The notes under the pieces are model-generated. The model searched no databases and was not told the DNA's origin. It saw nothing but the letters and a program-made list of their open reading frames with translations. The translations under genes were made by a program, and so were the position numbers. Shown here piece after piece: positions 18,323-26,578 of a DNA stretch of 64,000 nt. The stretch lies in NCBI GenBank assembly GCA_016699695.1, contig CP065006.1:1178001-1242000 (forward strand), given 5' to 3'. The number at the start of each line of letters is the position of its first letter. The first letter of the stretch is position 1. The stretch comes from Bacteroidota bacterium (lineage in GTDB: Bacteria; Bacteroidota; Bacteroidia; Bacteroidales; UBA10428).

Positions 18323-21300
18323 TTACCTTCTTAAATAAATGATTGATTGGTTATAAACCCTTGTGTTTGTTCTCAAACTTACCCGATAAACACCACTAAT
18401 AATACCTGCATTTGGCCTCCAATCGACAACGTAGGAGCCTGCTGCCAGCCCGCTTTCTGATGTGTTAAAAACGGTACGCCCATGGATATCTATAATATCG
18501 ATTATTACATCAGTATTTTCAGACAAATTAATAGTAAGGCTTACATAATCAGAAAATTTGGTTGGATACACAATAAAATTTTCCGCTTCGTTGCTAGCAA
18601 ATGTAGATGCGCTTGGCACTGCCTTTGAATTTTCTTCCCCGGGAGTTCCCCACATTTTAATACCCTGCCAGCTGTCAGCTATGCCATTCTCCAAAGCAGG
18701 TTCCTTTAGTTCCAAAGTAAATCCTAATCCATTAGGCTGCGTTGGCCAAGGTTGGTAAGGCAAATAATCAACAGCATCTAAATTGTCATGGCTATCATTA
18801 TACAAGCGGATTTCATCACCATCACTGCTCAAGCCAAAAGGCAAATCACCTATTACATTTAATACGCCGGGGTGATATTCTTTAAATTTGTTAAGGTCTC
18901 TCGCTACTACAATATATTCATGCGGAAGTAATATTGTGCCGGATGGAAACACATATGACGAATCAGTGTCAAGGGTAGAAACAATGTAACCCGAAATATC
19001 GAGTGTTGCATCGTGAGGGTTGAATATCTCAATCCAGTCTCCTGCATCAAAATTATCGGCTGATTTATAGTTTATTTCATTGATAACTAAATGAACTTCT
19101 TCCTGGCTAAATTGCTCAAAAACTGCTGTTAATGAAGTTGTTTGGGTAAGACTAAGGGTCAATATCCGATCGGAAGTAAGATTGCTACCTTCCCATTTCA
19201 CAAACTTATACCCCGCCTTCGGCAAAGCTTCAACTGTAACTGGTACACCTTCGAAATATACTCCGCTGAAACTATAGGTTTGTGGAATTATGGAGTTAAT
19301 CCTGATATTTCCGGCATTTTCGTCTGAAACATCTAACAATATGGTTTGGGTTTTGGTTAAATTGAATTGTTGCAAAATGTGATTTCTCATCACTACCTGG
19401 CGAAAGTTCCCAAAATTTTTAAGTACATCAACATTATATTGCCAATTAGCATAATCCTGATACCACCTAGGCCTGTGATACTGCATTTCTTCGTCGATTA
19501 AACCGGCTATGGAATCGATGTAACTCGATACATGTTGCGGAACGAATGTGGTATTCAAATTATCGGCAAGCTGATTAATAAAATTATTTCTGAATTCGAG
19601 ATTTGTTATCAAACGCCGGAACAAAAGGGTTGACCATGAGGGGTTAGGCCATCCTGGTCCATAAGGATCAAGGGCAAAAGATAAAGTATTGTGATAAACA
19701 TCTGTAAACAATCCAAACCCAAAATCTGTATCATATAGAATCCATTTCCACTTACTAATGGTATCGGTTGTTTTCCAGAATTTTATATTGTTACCCGGCC
19801 AATCGAGATTCGAAAAGTATATTTGAGAGAGTTGATACTTTATATAATTGTCAACATCGATTTGATCCGAAACTGCATAATAATTTTCCGTCGATACCAG
19901 TGAAGGGGTTATATCCAGATAAGAAATAAGCTGGAGGTATTCGGCATTATCTCCTTCAACTACATCTCCGCCATTTTCTAAAATAATGATGTCGTCCGGA
20001 TCGAGCTGATGATGGGCAGCCAAAAAATCTTCGCCTACTTTCTCGCGCAGGTTATAAACTCCCCAATATTCTCCGTTTAGATAGGTAACCGTAGGCTGAT
20101 AGGCCTGGTAATCAAGATTCAGTCCCGAAACGAGTCCGGTCATCATGCCATCACGCATCATTGAATAAGGCCAGTCGTTTCCTGAATTTCGAAGCACCAG
20201 AGAAGAGAAGGAATTAATTGAGGTCTTATCGAAGAATTTGTAATTCAGCGCTGTGCTTCCATACTCTTTCTTGACTTGAAAAGAGAAGGATTTCTGTTCC
20301 TGCCCTCTAGACCATCCACCGAATATTTTCACTCCCACATTTTCGCTCACGACTTGGTTGCCGCTTTTATCAAAATAGATAAAACTAAATGGGTATTCCC
20401 AGTCATTCCAGAAATTGGCGCCAAAGTGAGGAAAATCTGGTGATGCATTTAATCCCATCACATACATTCCAGTTTGTACATCCCAAAGATTTTCTGGAGC
20501 AGTATAAAGAAAAGCGACAGGTAAATCAGGTTTTCTCGATTTTAAAAATGTCTGTGCATACACCCTTCCAGGAATAAATCCAGGCTCAATTATTCTGGCA
20601 CGAACAAGTTGGGTTGTGTCAATCGTTAGGGGCCCTGTGTATACCTGCGACTCTTGAGTTGGTTCTGAGCCATCGAGGGTATAGTATATAGTTTGTTCTA
20701 AAGTATTCGATAAATTTAACGATACAGTAGATTGTATAAAACCGCCATTGAGGCTAAAATTAACCGAATCATTATTGAACAGCTCATATCCTGTATCATT
20801 GTTTCTGCTTCCTGGAGTGGGCTGCAAGAAGTAACATTTGTGTAAGCTATCAGGAAGTTGCCCATATGACACATTGGTTGGAATAAAAACGGGGGACATG
20901 ACATCTTTAATTACGCCATTGCTATCAGACAAAATAAGTGGTTCTCCTTCTGAACTGATTTTGAAATTGGCATGAAAGGACAGATTGCCAAGCCTTAATA
21001 AGGGATTAATTTTCTTGCCCGCTACAAATCTGTTGTAACCAATCGTTAAAAAGGGAATAACCGTCAAATCAGAAGATGCGGTGCTTGCATTGTGTATTTC
21101 AACAGCCAAAATGTTGGTGCCATTTGAAAGTAAGTTCTTAAATCCGGTAATATCAAAATTTTCAGGAGTTCCGCCCTGATAAATCATTGCTTCGTGATCG
21201 ATATCTGAAAGTGTATTAAAATCGACATTTGAATTAGGTGTGCCAATATTTGACCGGCTAATTTCGGTTCCGTTCAGGTAGGCAACAAAACCATCGTCAT

Positions 21301-21847
21301 AATCCATATGAAGCAATAAAGCAGTAATGGCAGATGTGTCGGTTATATTGAATGCTAAACGCAGATAAACACTTAAGGTAAAATCCGGTACAAAAACAGA
21401 ATCATCGTTATCGCCATAACCAATGCTTGTTTTACCAGGCAGCCAGGCACTATCATCGAAATTTAATCCTTTCCAGTCCCCTTGCAGGTTTTCTGAAGGG
21501 ATAAAATACAAGCATGAATCGCCCATATCAACAGCGCAATTCCAATAAACCGGCAGTTGCTTTAAATCGCGTCCTGATGCATATAGAACCAAATAATCGT
21601 TAGGTTCAAGGGTATAATCAGGGAATATCCACTTTGAAGTATTTGAAGTATCGTCGGATATTTGCCACCCCTTCAGATTAATGGCATCATTTGAATGGTT
21701 AAACAATTCAATCCAATCGGGGTATTCGCCAAACTCATCAGCCAGAACATTCGTATTAGACGATTGTATTTCGTTCAGCACTATCTGCCCTCTAACCATT
21801 TGAGAAATAAGTATTAAGCCTATTAAGCTGTACTTTAGAAGTTTCAT
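18323..21847 (-). CDS. T9SS-secreted lamin-tail / CotH-kinase-like protein
   Basis: This 1174-aa protein has a signal peptide (1-20, ending VRGQ). In order it shows a lamin-tail domain (about 22-110, VLNEIQSSN...DWIELFNHS), a beta-sandwich with an NSNVDF region (about 115-270), a chitobiase/HEX-C-type module (about 385-430, YYTLDGSEPT), and a CotH-kinase-like domain (about 490-840, VGVKIFGGWSRG, LRNSGNDW, YWGVYNLREKVGEDF, ILYDTDFGFG with the metal-binding Asp pair). A second lamin-tail domain follows (about 940-1060) and then a T9SS sorting domain (about 1095-1174). CotH proteins phosphorylate proteins in Bacillus spores; here the substrate would be extracellular. The gene looks more AT-rich than its neighbours. 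A second CotH gene lies at 36020. Confidence 0.88.
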   Translation of the reverse strand: MKLLKYSLIGLILISQMVRGQIVLNEIQSSNTNVLADEFGEYPDWIELFNHSNDAINLKGWQISDDTSNTSKWIFPDYTLEPNDYLVLYASGRDLKQLPVYWNCAVDMGDSCLYFIPSENLQGDWKGLNFDDSAWLPGKTSIGYGDNDDSVFVPDFTLSVYLRLAFNITDTSAITALLLHMDYDDGFVAYLNGTEISRSNIGTPNSNVDFNTLSDIDHEAMIYQGGTPENFDITGFKNLLSNGTNILAVEIHNASTASSDLTVIPFLTIGYNRFVAGKKINPLLRLGNLSFHANFKISSEGEPLILSDSNGVIKDVMSPVFIPTNVSYGQLPDSLHKCYFLQPTPGSRNNDTGYELFNNDSVNFSLNGGFIQSTVSLNLSNTLEQTIYYTLDGSEPTQESQVYTGPLTIDTTQLVRARIIEPGFIPGRVYAQTFLKSRKPDLPVAFLYTAPENLWDVQTGMYVMGLNASPDFPHFGANFWNDWEYPFSFIYFDKSGNQVVSENVGVKIFGGWSRGQEQKSFSFQVKKEYGSTALNYKFFDKTSINSFSSLVLRNSGNDWPYSMMRDGMMTGLVSGLNLDYQAYQPTVTYLNGEYWGVYNLREKVGEDFLAAHHQLDPDDIIILENGGDVVEGDNAEYLQLISYLDITPSLVSTENYYAVSDQIDVDNYIKYQLSQIYFSNLDWPGNNIKFWKTTDTISKWKWILYDTDFGFGLFTDVYHNTLSFALDPYGPGWPNPSWSTLLFRRLITNLEFRNNFINQLADNLNTTFVPQHVSSYIDSIAGLIDEEMQYHRPRWYQDYANWQYNVDVLKNFGNFRQVVMRNHILQQFNLTKTQTILLDVSDENAGNIRINSIIPQTYSFSGVYFEGVPVTVEALPKAGYKFVKWEGSNLTSDRILTLSLTQTTSLTAVFEQFSQEEVHLVINEINYKSADNFDAGDWIEIFNPHDATLDISGYIVSTLDTDSSYVFPSGTILLPHEYIVVARDLNKFKEYHPGVLNVIGDLPFGLSSDGDEIRLYNDSHDNLDAVDYLPYQPWPTQPNGLGFTLELKEPALENGIADSWQGIKMWGTPGEENSKAVPSASTFASNEAENFIVYPTKFSDYVSLTINLSENTDVIIDIIDIHGRTVFNTSESGLAAGSYVVDWRPNAGIISGVYRVSLRTNTRVYNQSIIYLRR

Positions 21848-21970
21848 TCTATGTGAATTAATCCTTAAATTTATGTTAATTTAACGTTTACTGATCATTT
21901 TTAGTTTCAGTAATTCTCAGCCATATCATTCGCGAGTCTTTCAGGAGCAAAAAATTACAACTTACCGAAT

Positions 21971-22001
21971 ACTTTTCAATTTGAAAAAAGCATTGAAAAG
22001 T
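21971..22001. repeat. 10-bp perfect inverted repeat upstream of the lamin-tail/CotH gene
   Basis: ACTTTTCAAT (21971-21980) and ATTGAAAAGT (21992-22001) are perfect complements around an 11-nt loop. The element lies 124 bp before the start of the minus-strand CotH gene. It could be an operator or an mRNA leader hairpin. It is not followed by a T-run in either direction, so it is unlikely to be a terminator. The rest of 21848-22096 shows nothing recognisable. Confidence 0.4.
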
Positions 22002-22096
22002 GGCAAACAAAAAATACGTTGATTTTAATGTATGAAGAACCAGGATGAGGGTGCTAAGTCAATTACACATTGCCTTGGGATGAATTCCCTGAAAAC

Positions 22097-22120
22097 AAAA
22101 AAGGCCAACTTTCGTTGACC
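22097..22120 (-). terminator. Rho-independent terminator after tRNA-Pro
   Basis: The minus strand reads GGTCAAC-GAAA-GTTGGCC followed by six T. The 7-bp stem has one G-T pair and a stable GAAA tetraloop. It begins 6 bp after the tRNA end, ending the tRNA and probably the hldA transcript. Confidence 0.85.
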
Positions 22121-22125
22121 ATCTG

Positions 22126-22199
22126 TCGGGGTAGCGGGATTCGAACCCACGGCCTCTTCGTCCCGAACGAAGCGCGCTACCGGGCTGCGCTATACCCCG
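22126..22199 (-). tRNA. tRNA-Pro (anticodon CGG)
   Basis: The 74-nt cloverleaf is complete. The acceptor is CGGGGTA/TACCCCG with discriminator A. The D-stem is GCGC/GCGC, the anticodon stem CTTCG/CGAAG with loop TTCGGGA (anticodon CGG, reads CCG). The T-arm is GTGGG-TTCGAAT-CCCGC. The 3' CCA is not encoded. It lies 23 bp after the stop of hldA on the same strand, so it may be processed from a joint transcript. Confidence 0.95.
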
Positions 22200-22222
22200 A
22201 TTTTTGTAGTTTCAAATATAAA

Positions 22223-23221
22223 TTATTCTTCCGGCAAACGAAAATCTTCGTGTAACAACATTTCGGGTTCAATCGGTATTACGCCTACTTTTTCACACAC
22301 CAGGCCTCCGGCCATATTGGCCAGGTAAGCCGCCTGAAATGCCGAAAGTCCTATTGCCAGACTTAGTGCCGCCACACTCACCACGGTATCGCCTGCGCCT
22401 GATACATCGGTAATGTCTCGCACTTCTGCCGGAAATATCTTATACTTCTCTCCGTTGCTGATAAATACACCCCTCTCCGAAAGGGTAATCATGACATACT
22501 TAATTCCTTTTGCATGCAACTTGAGCGCCTGCTGAAAAATGCCTTCGGTATCGCTTTTTTTCAGGCTTACATTCATGCCTTCTACCAATTCCTTAAAATT
22601 GGGTTTGAAAAGGCTCACCTTTTCGTAGCGGTGAAAACTGCGCTTTTTAGGATCGACCAGTATGGGAATCTGCTGCTGATTGGCCAGCTGTGTGACCTGT
22701 GAAATAATATTAGGGGTAAGCACTCCTTTGTCGTAATCCTGAAAAATAAGGGCATCGATTTTTTCTTTTTTTAAAACCGATTCAACTCGTGCCATTAAAA
22801 GTGCCTCTTCTTCAGGACTGATAAAATCGGTAATTTCCTGGTCCACGCGCAGCAACTGCTGATGGTTGCCTATGACCCTTGTTTTTACAGTAGTAATCCG
22901 GGTTTGAGATTCTACAATTCCCTGGTCTGTCATCTCGCGAAGGCCTAACAAGGATCGATACACACGTGCTGTTTCATCCTTTCCGATTACAGAGCACATA
23001 ATGGGCTCTGCTCCCAGCTTTTTGATGTTGATGGCCACATTGGCTGCCCCGCCCATGCGAAATTCGCGCTTCTCGCATGCTACCACTGGCACCGGGGCTT
23101 CGGGACTGATCCGGTTCACTTCGCCCCAAAGATATTCGTCGACCATTACATCGCCCACTATTACTATTTTCCGACCCCGAAAGGTTTCGAGAATTTGCTT
23201 TACATTGTGTTGAACGGCCAT
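22223..23221 (-). CDS. hldA: D-glycero-beta-D-manno-heptose-7-phosphate kinase (PfkB family)
   Basis: This 332-aa PfkB-type sugar kinase matches the kinase half of HldE/RfaE (IVIVGDVMVDEYLWGEVNRI and SPEAPVPVV near the N-terminus, MGGAANVA substrate region, catalytic DVSGAGDTVVS near 267-277). It phosphorylates heptose-7-phosphate at C1 on the way to ADP-heptose for the LPS core. It is the single-domain form; the adenylyltransferase half is not fused and not seen in this window. The tRNA-Pro gene follows directly. The promoter-like sequence at 23243 precedes it, and the gene upstream is divergent. Confidence 0.9.
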   Translation of the reverse strand: MAVQHNVKQILETFRGRKIVIVGDVMVDEYLWGEVNRISPEAPVPVVACEKREFRMGGAANVAINIKKLGAEPIMCSVIGKDETARVYRSLLGLREMTDQGIVESQTRITTVKTRVIGNHQQLLRVDQEITDFISPEEEALLMARVESVLKKEKIDALIFQDYDKGVLTPNIISQVTQLANQQQIPILVDPKKRSFHRYEKVSLFKPNFKELVEGMNVSLKKSDTEGIFQQALKLHAKGIKYVMITLSERGVFISNGEKYKIFPAEVRDITDVSGAGDTVVSVAALSLAIGLSAFQAAYLANMAGGLVCEKVGVIPIEPEMLLHEDFRLPEE

Positions 23222-23242
23222 GCATTAATTTTTTAATTGCCG

Positions 23243-23270
23243 CAAAGATATAATTTTCGTTCCTCACAAA
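23243..23270 (-). promoter_or_regulatory. Putative promoter of hldA
   Basis: The minus strand has TTTG (23270-23267), 16 bp, then TATCTTTG (23250-23243), a full match to the Bacteroidota -7 box, 22 bp before the ATG. Spacing is slightly short of the usual 19. Confidence 0.4.
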
Positions 23271-23292
23271 AAATTTCCATTTTTGGATTGTC

Positions 23293-24525
23293 ATGAAAAC
23301 CTTTTGCAATCTTTCGAAACCTGCTCTTCTTTGGATTCTTTTCGAGCTTTTCTTTTCGCCTCAAGCTCAAAAGCTGCATGCGCAACACTTTGATAAAGCC
23401 CTTGTAACCGACCTGAACTTCATGCGTCGTCCGGGTGAACTTGTAAATGAAGGCAGTTTTCCATTCTATTTTCATTATCCCGAATTTGCTGCTGATGTGC
23501 AGAGTGACATTGAAAAACACCTAAAAAGTAGATTCGGAGTAAATGAAGTACTTTTTACTTCAGACGACAGCATTTTCTATTTCGAATCGATTTTGGCACC
23601 CAAAACAAGCGCAAAAGAATATGCACGCTCAGGGGCTGTAAGGGTGTCGTTGTATGTAGCTGTCGAAACAATTTTACAGGAATATGCTTATCTGAACAAC
23701 GAACAGCTTTTTCGTTTCACAACCAGGGTTTCGGTTTACAATGCCAAAGGAAAAGAAATTTACAGCTTCAAAAACCACATCCCTTTTGTAAGTTATTTTG
23801 GAGATGAAATCACCGGCCTGGCAGACATGGGCGAAGAAGATTTTTATGCCTTCTATTTCGATGGTCTGCAATATGCCTTCGAAGGAAAAAATGAGGTGAG
23901 CAACAAGCGGTACATTGAAAAACCTACGGCTAAAAGATATTCCGATTTTACCGGTCAATCGGAAAAATTCTATCTTGTAACCGAAAGCGATGGTTACAGC
24001 TATGGCAAATCGATGGATGAACGGGCTGAGATAGTTCGGTTTACACAAATTTATTGGGAAAACTACGGACAAGCTTTCGATTTTTCGAATCTGGTAACCC
24101 TGGAGTTCCTAGAAAATGGTTACCACTTTATAAACAGGCTTAACCAAACCGAATACCTGGTTCGGATAAAGGGCTCTGTGCAGTCGCTACAACAAAAGAC
24201 CGACCCGATGGACGACATCGACCTGCAATTGCTCGATGCTTCAGGTAAACACATTGGTTATTTCACGTATTATGGAGTAAGCCGGTTTTCGGGTAAATAC
24301 ATTGGCCGCGATTACCGTTTCGATTATAGTGATTACTTCAACTGCCTGGAAGTATATGCCGATGATATCCTGATTGCGCTTATCAATCCGCGATACAACC
24401 AAAAGATCCTGTTTCTCACTCCGTCGATAAGCCGCGAACAGCTTCAATCGCTGATAAACCTATTATTTGTTTATGATTATGCGGTAGCCATCCGCAACAA
24501 AGCTATAGAAGTGTATGGCAATTGA
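23293..24525 (+). CDS. Exported protein of unknown function
   Basis: I do not recognise this 410-aa protein. Residues 1-28 form a signal peptide (hydrophobic LLWILFELFFS, likely cleavage after LHAQ). The rest has no membrane helix, is rich in Phe and Tyr, and has alternating beta-strand-like stretches with no repeat or sorting domain. It is therefore probably periplasmic or outer-membrane-associated. A SADS-like weak motif was sought and not found. It is divergent from hldA (71 bp between starts) and convergent with aguB, so the context gives no clue to function. Confidence 0.7.
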   Translation: MKTFCNLSKPALLWILFELFFSPQAQKLHAQHFDKALVTDLNFMRRPGELVNEGSFPFYFHYPEFAADVQSDIEKHLKSRFGVNEVLFTSDDSIFYFESILAPKTSAKEYARSGAVRVSLYVAVETILQEYAYLNNEQLFRFTTRVSVYNAKGKEIYSFKNHIPFVSYFGDEITGLADMGEEDFYAFYFDGLQYAFEGKNEVSNKRYIEKPTAKRYSDFTGQSEKFYLVTESDGYSYGKSMDERAEIVRFTQIYWENYGQAFDFSNLVTLEFLENGYHFINRLNQTEYLVRIKGSVQSLQQKTDPMDDIDLQLLDASGKHIGYFTYYGVSRFSGKYIGRDYRFDYSDYFNCLEVYADDILIALINPRYNQKILFLTPSISREQLQSLINLLFVYDYAVAIRNKAIEVYGN

Positions 24526-24585
24526 GCCTGCTTACAAATTGGGCTTCTAAAAAAATTTCCGGGTATTCTGAAAAATCCGAATTGT

Positions 24586-25476
24586 TTATTCAACCCAACG
24601 TTTGGTGATATCAGAAAAATGATCAATACGACGGTCGCGAAAGAAAGGCCAGATTCGACGTACATCATCTGTACGTGAGGGCTGAATATCCACAATAGCG
24701 AGTTCTTCGTCGTAGTTTCCGGCTTCGAAAAGCAATTCGCCCTGAGGACCGGCAACAAAACTATTGCCCCAAAATTGTATACCATTGGTTACACCCGACG
24801 GATCAGATTCATGACCAACACGGTTCACCGAAATCACATGAATTCCATTTGCCACAGCATGTGCACGTTGAGCTATCATCCAGGCATTTTTTTGTCGTTG
24901 CTTTTCCTCTTCACTGTCGGTCGACTCCCAACCAATGGCGGTGGGATAAATGAGGACTTCGGCACCTTTCATAGCCATCAGGCGGGCAGCCTCGGGGTAC
25001 CATTGATCCCAGCACACCAGCACACCCAGCTTACCCAGCGAGGTTTGAATGGGTTCAAAGCCCAGGTCGCCTGGAGTAAAGTAGAATTTTTCGTAATACG
25101 CCGGATCGTCGGGGATGTGCATTTTCCGGTACTTGCCTGCAATAGTTCCATCTGTATCAAATACCACTGCGGTATTGTAATAAAGTCCGGGAGCACATTT
25201 TTCGAACAAGGAGGTAACCAGAACAATGCCAAATTCTTTGGCGAGTGCTCCGTAATGTGCGGTAGATGGCCCCGGTATGGGTTCGGCTAGATTGAAATTA
25301 TTGGTGTTTTCTGTCTGACAGAAATAGAGAGTATTATGCAACTCCTGCAAAACGACAAGATTGGCTCCAAGTGATGCCTGCTTACGAACAGAATCCGATA
25401 TATGGCTAATATTCTCTTTTATATTTTCAGATACCGAAAGCTGAATCAATCCTGCTTTAAAACTGCTTGTGGTCAT
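24586..25476 (-). CDS. aguB: N-carbamoylputrescine amidase
   Basis: This nitrilase-superfamily enzyme hydrolyses N-carbamoylputrescine to putrescine, CO2 and ammonia. The catalytic triad is visible as Glu45 (VLQELH), Lys118 (GKYRKMHIPDD) and Cys155 (VLVCWDQWYPE), in the arrangement of AguB. I chose the ATG at 25476, which gives 296 aa and the usual N-terminus; a longer frame to 25524 would run into aguA. It follows aguA by 4 bp in the same operon, giving the complete agmatine-to-putrescine route. No speA-type arginine decarboxylase lies in the window. Confidence 0.93.
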   Translation of the reverse strand: MTTSSFKAGLIQLSVSENIKENISHISDSVRKQASLGANLVVLQELHNTLYFCQTENTNNFNLAEPIPGPSTAHYGALAKEFGIVLVTSLFEKCAPGLYYNTAVVFDTDGTIAGKYRKMHIPDDPAYYEKFYFTPGDLGFEPIQTSLGKLGVLVCWDQWYPEAARLMAMKGAEVLIYPTAIGWESTDSEEEKQRQKNAWMIAQRAHAVANGIHVISVNRVGHESDPSGVTNGIQFWGNSFVAGPQGELLFEAGNYDEELAIVDIQPSRTDDVRRIWPFFRDRRIDHFSDITKRWVE

Positions 25477-25480
25477 AATA

Positions 25481-26494
25481 TTAAATTTGAGGGTACTGCA
25501 TGGTAACGCAATGCAAAGAACCATGTTGTTTAATTAAAACCGAACAATCAATCCCAACTACTTCGCGGTCGGGAAATAAACTGTTTATAACTGAGAGGGC
25601 TGTTTGATCTTTTTGGGAACCGTAGGTTGGCACCAATACTGCCCCATTGATAATTAAAAAATTGGCATAGGTAGCAGGCAACCTTTCTCCAGCGTATTCA
25701 ATTTTATCTGCCATAGGCAAGGCAACAAGATTGTAGGGTTTTCCATTAATCTGGGTAAAGGTTTTTAATTCACGCTCCATCGACTTCAAGGCTATGTAAT
25801 GTTCGTCATTTTCATCGTCGCATCTGACATAGGCTATTGTGTCAGGGGAACAAAAACGCGCCAAAGTATCGATATGGCTGTCGGTATCGTCGCCGGCAAG
25901 GTATCCGTGGTTCAACCATAGTACACGCTTTAAGCCAAATACTTCGATCAAATAGGCCTCTATTTCGGTTTGTGTAAAACCTCCGTTCCGGTTTGGAGAC
26001 ATCAGGCACTCCGTGGTGGTAAGCAAAGTGCCCTGGCCGTCTGATTCGATGGCACCACCCTCCAGTACAAAATTCAGGCAATTCCGATATTGATGGCTCC
26101 CTGCAAACACTTCCGAAAACACTTTTTGGGTAATCAGGTTGTCGTAATTGGCAGAAAACTTCAGTGCCCAGCCATTGAACTTAAAATCGTGAATCACACC
26201 ATTCCCATTTTCCAACAACGTAATACCGCCGTGGTCGCGGGCCCAGGTGTCGTTGGTTGGCAACTCCACAAAGCGGATTCGTTTTAAATCCAGCCCTTTT
26301 AATCTGGCACGCACTGCATTTTTTTCCGGGGTCACGATGATCAGGTCCTGCCTTTTAAGCACTTCTTCTGCTATGTTCAGATAGCAGTGCTCCGCTTCTT
26401 GCAGATAAGGAGCCCAATCGCTGTCTGCATGTGGCCAGGTTAACTGCACAAATGACTGTTTGGCCCACTCTGGTGGCAACACCTTATTTTTCAA
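25481..26494 (-). CDS. aguA: Agmatine deiminase
   Basis: This guanidino-group-modifying enzyme converts agmatine to N-carbamoylputrescine. Family motifs are NDTWARDHGGI (about 82-92), FNGW, LEGGAIESDG, the catalytic His and Asp in DDTDSHIDTLARF, and the catalytic Cys329 near the C-terminus (HGSLHCVTMQ). The length of 337 aa is normal. The start is a non-ATG codon: TTG at 26494, or GTG four codons later; no ATG is available near the start. It is directly followed by aguB, so the two act in sequence for polyamine synthesis. Confidence 0.93.
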   Translation of the reverse strand: MKNKVLPPEWAKQSFVQLTWPHADSDWAPYLQEAEHCYLNIAEEVLKRQDLIIVTPEKNAVRARLKGLDLKRIRFVELPTNDTWARDHGGITLLENGNGVIHDFKFNGWALKFSANYDNLITQKVFSEVFAGSHQYRNCLNFVLEGGAIESDGQGTLLTTTECLMSPNRNGGFTQTEIEAYLIEVFGLKRVLWLNHGYLAGDDTDSHIDTLARFCSPDTIAYVRCDDENDEHYIALKSMERELKTFTQINGKPYNLVALPMADKIEYAGERLPATYANFLIINGAVLVPTYGSQKDQTALSVINSLFPDREVVGIDCSVLIKQHGSLHCVTMQYPQI

Positions 26495-26519
26495 TTGTTT
26501 GTGTATTTAGTCTTATGCG

Positions 26520-26527
26520 CAAAAATA
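26520..26527 (-). promoter_or_regulatory. Putative -7 box of aguA-aguB
   Basis: The minus strand reads TATTTTTG (full match to TAnnTTTG), 25 bp before the aguA start. No clear -33 TTTG was found. Confidence 0.25.
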
Positions 26528-26578
26528 AACATCTTTTTTGAAGCTAAACCCCGGTGTTGCCAGATTTTGTATTTCTTC

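Noticed and set aside
21848..22125. Small gene or RNA between the lamin-tail gene and tRNA-Pro
   Set aside because: No open frame with a start context and no folded RNA pattern beyond the inverted repeat and the tRNA terminator.
22126..22199. tRNA-Pro as an attachment site for a mobile element
   Set aside because: No integrase gene, no repeated tRNA 3' end nearby, and neighbours are ordinary genes.
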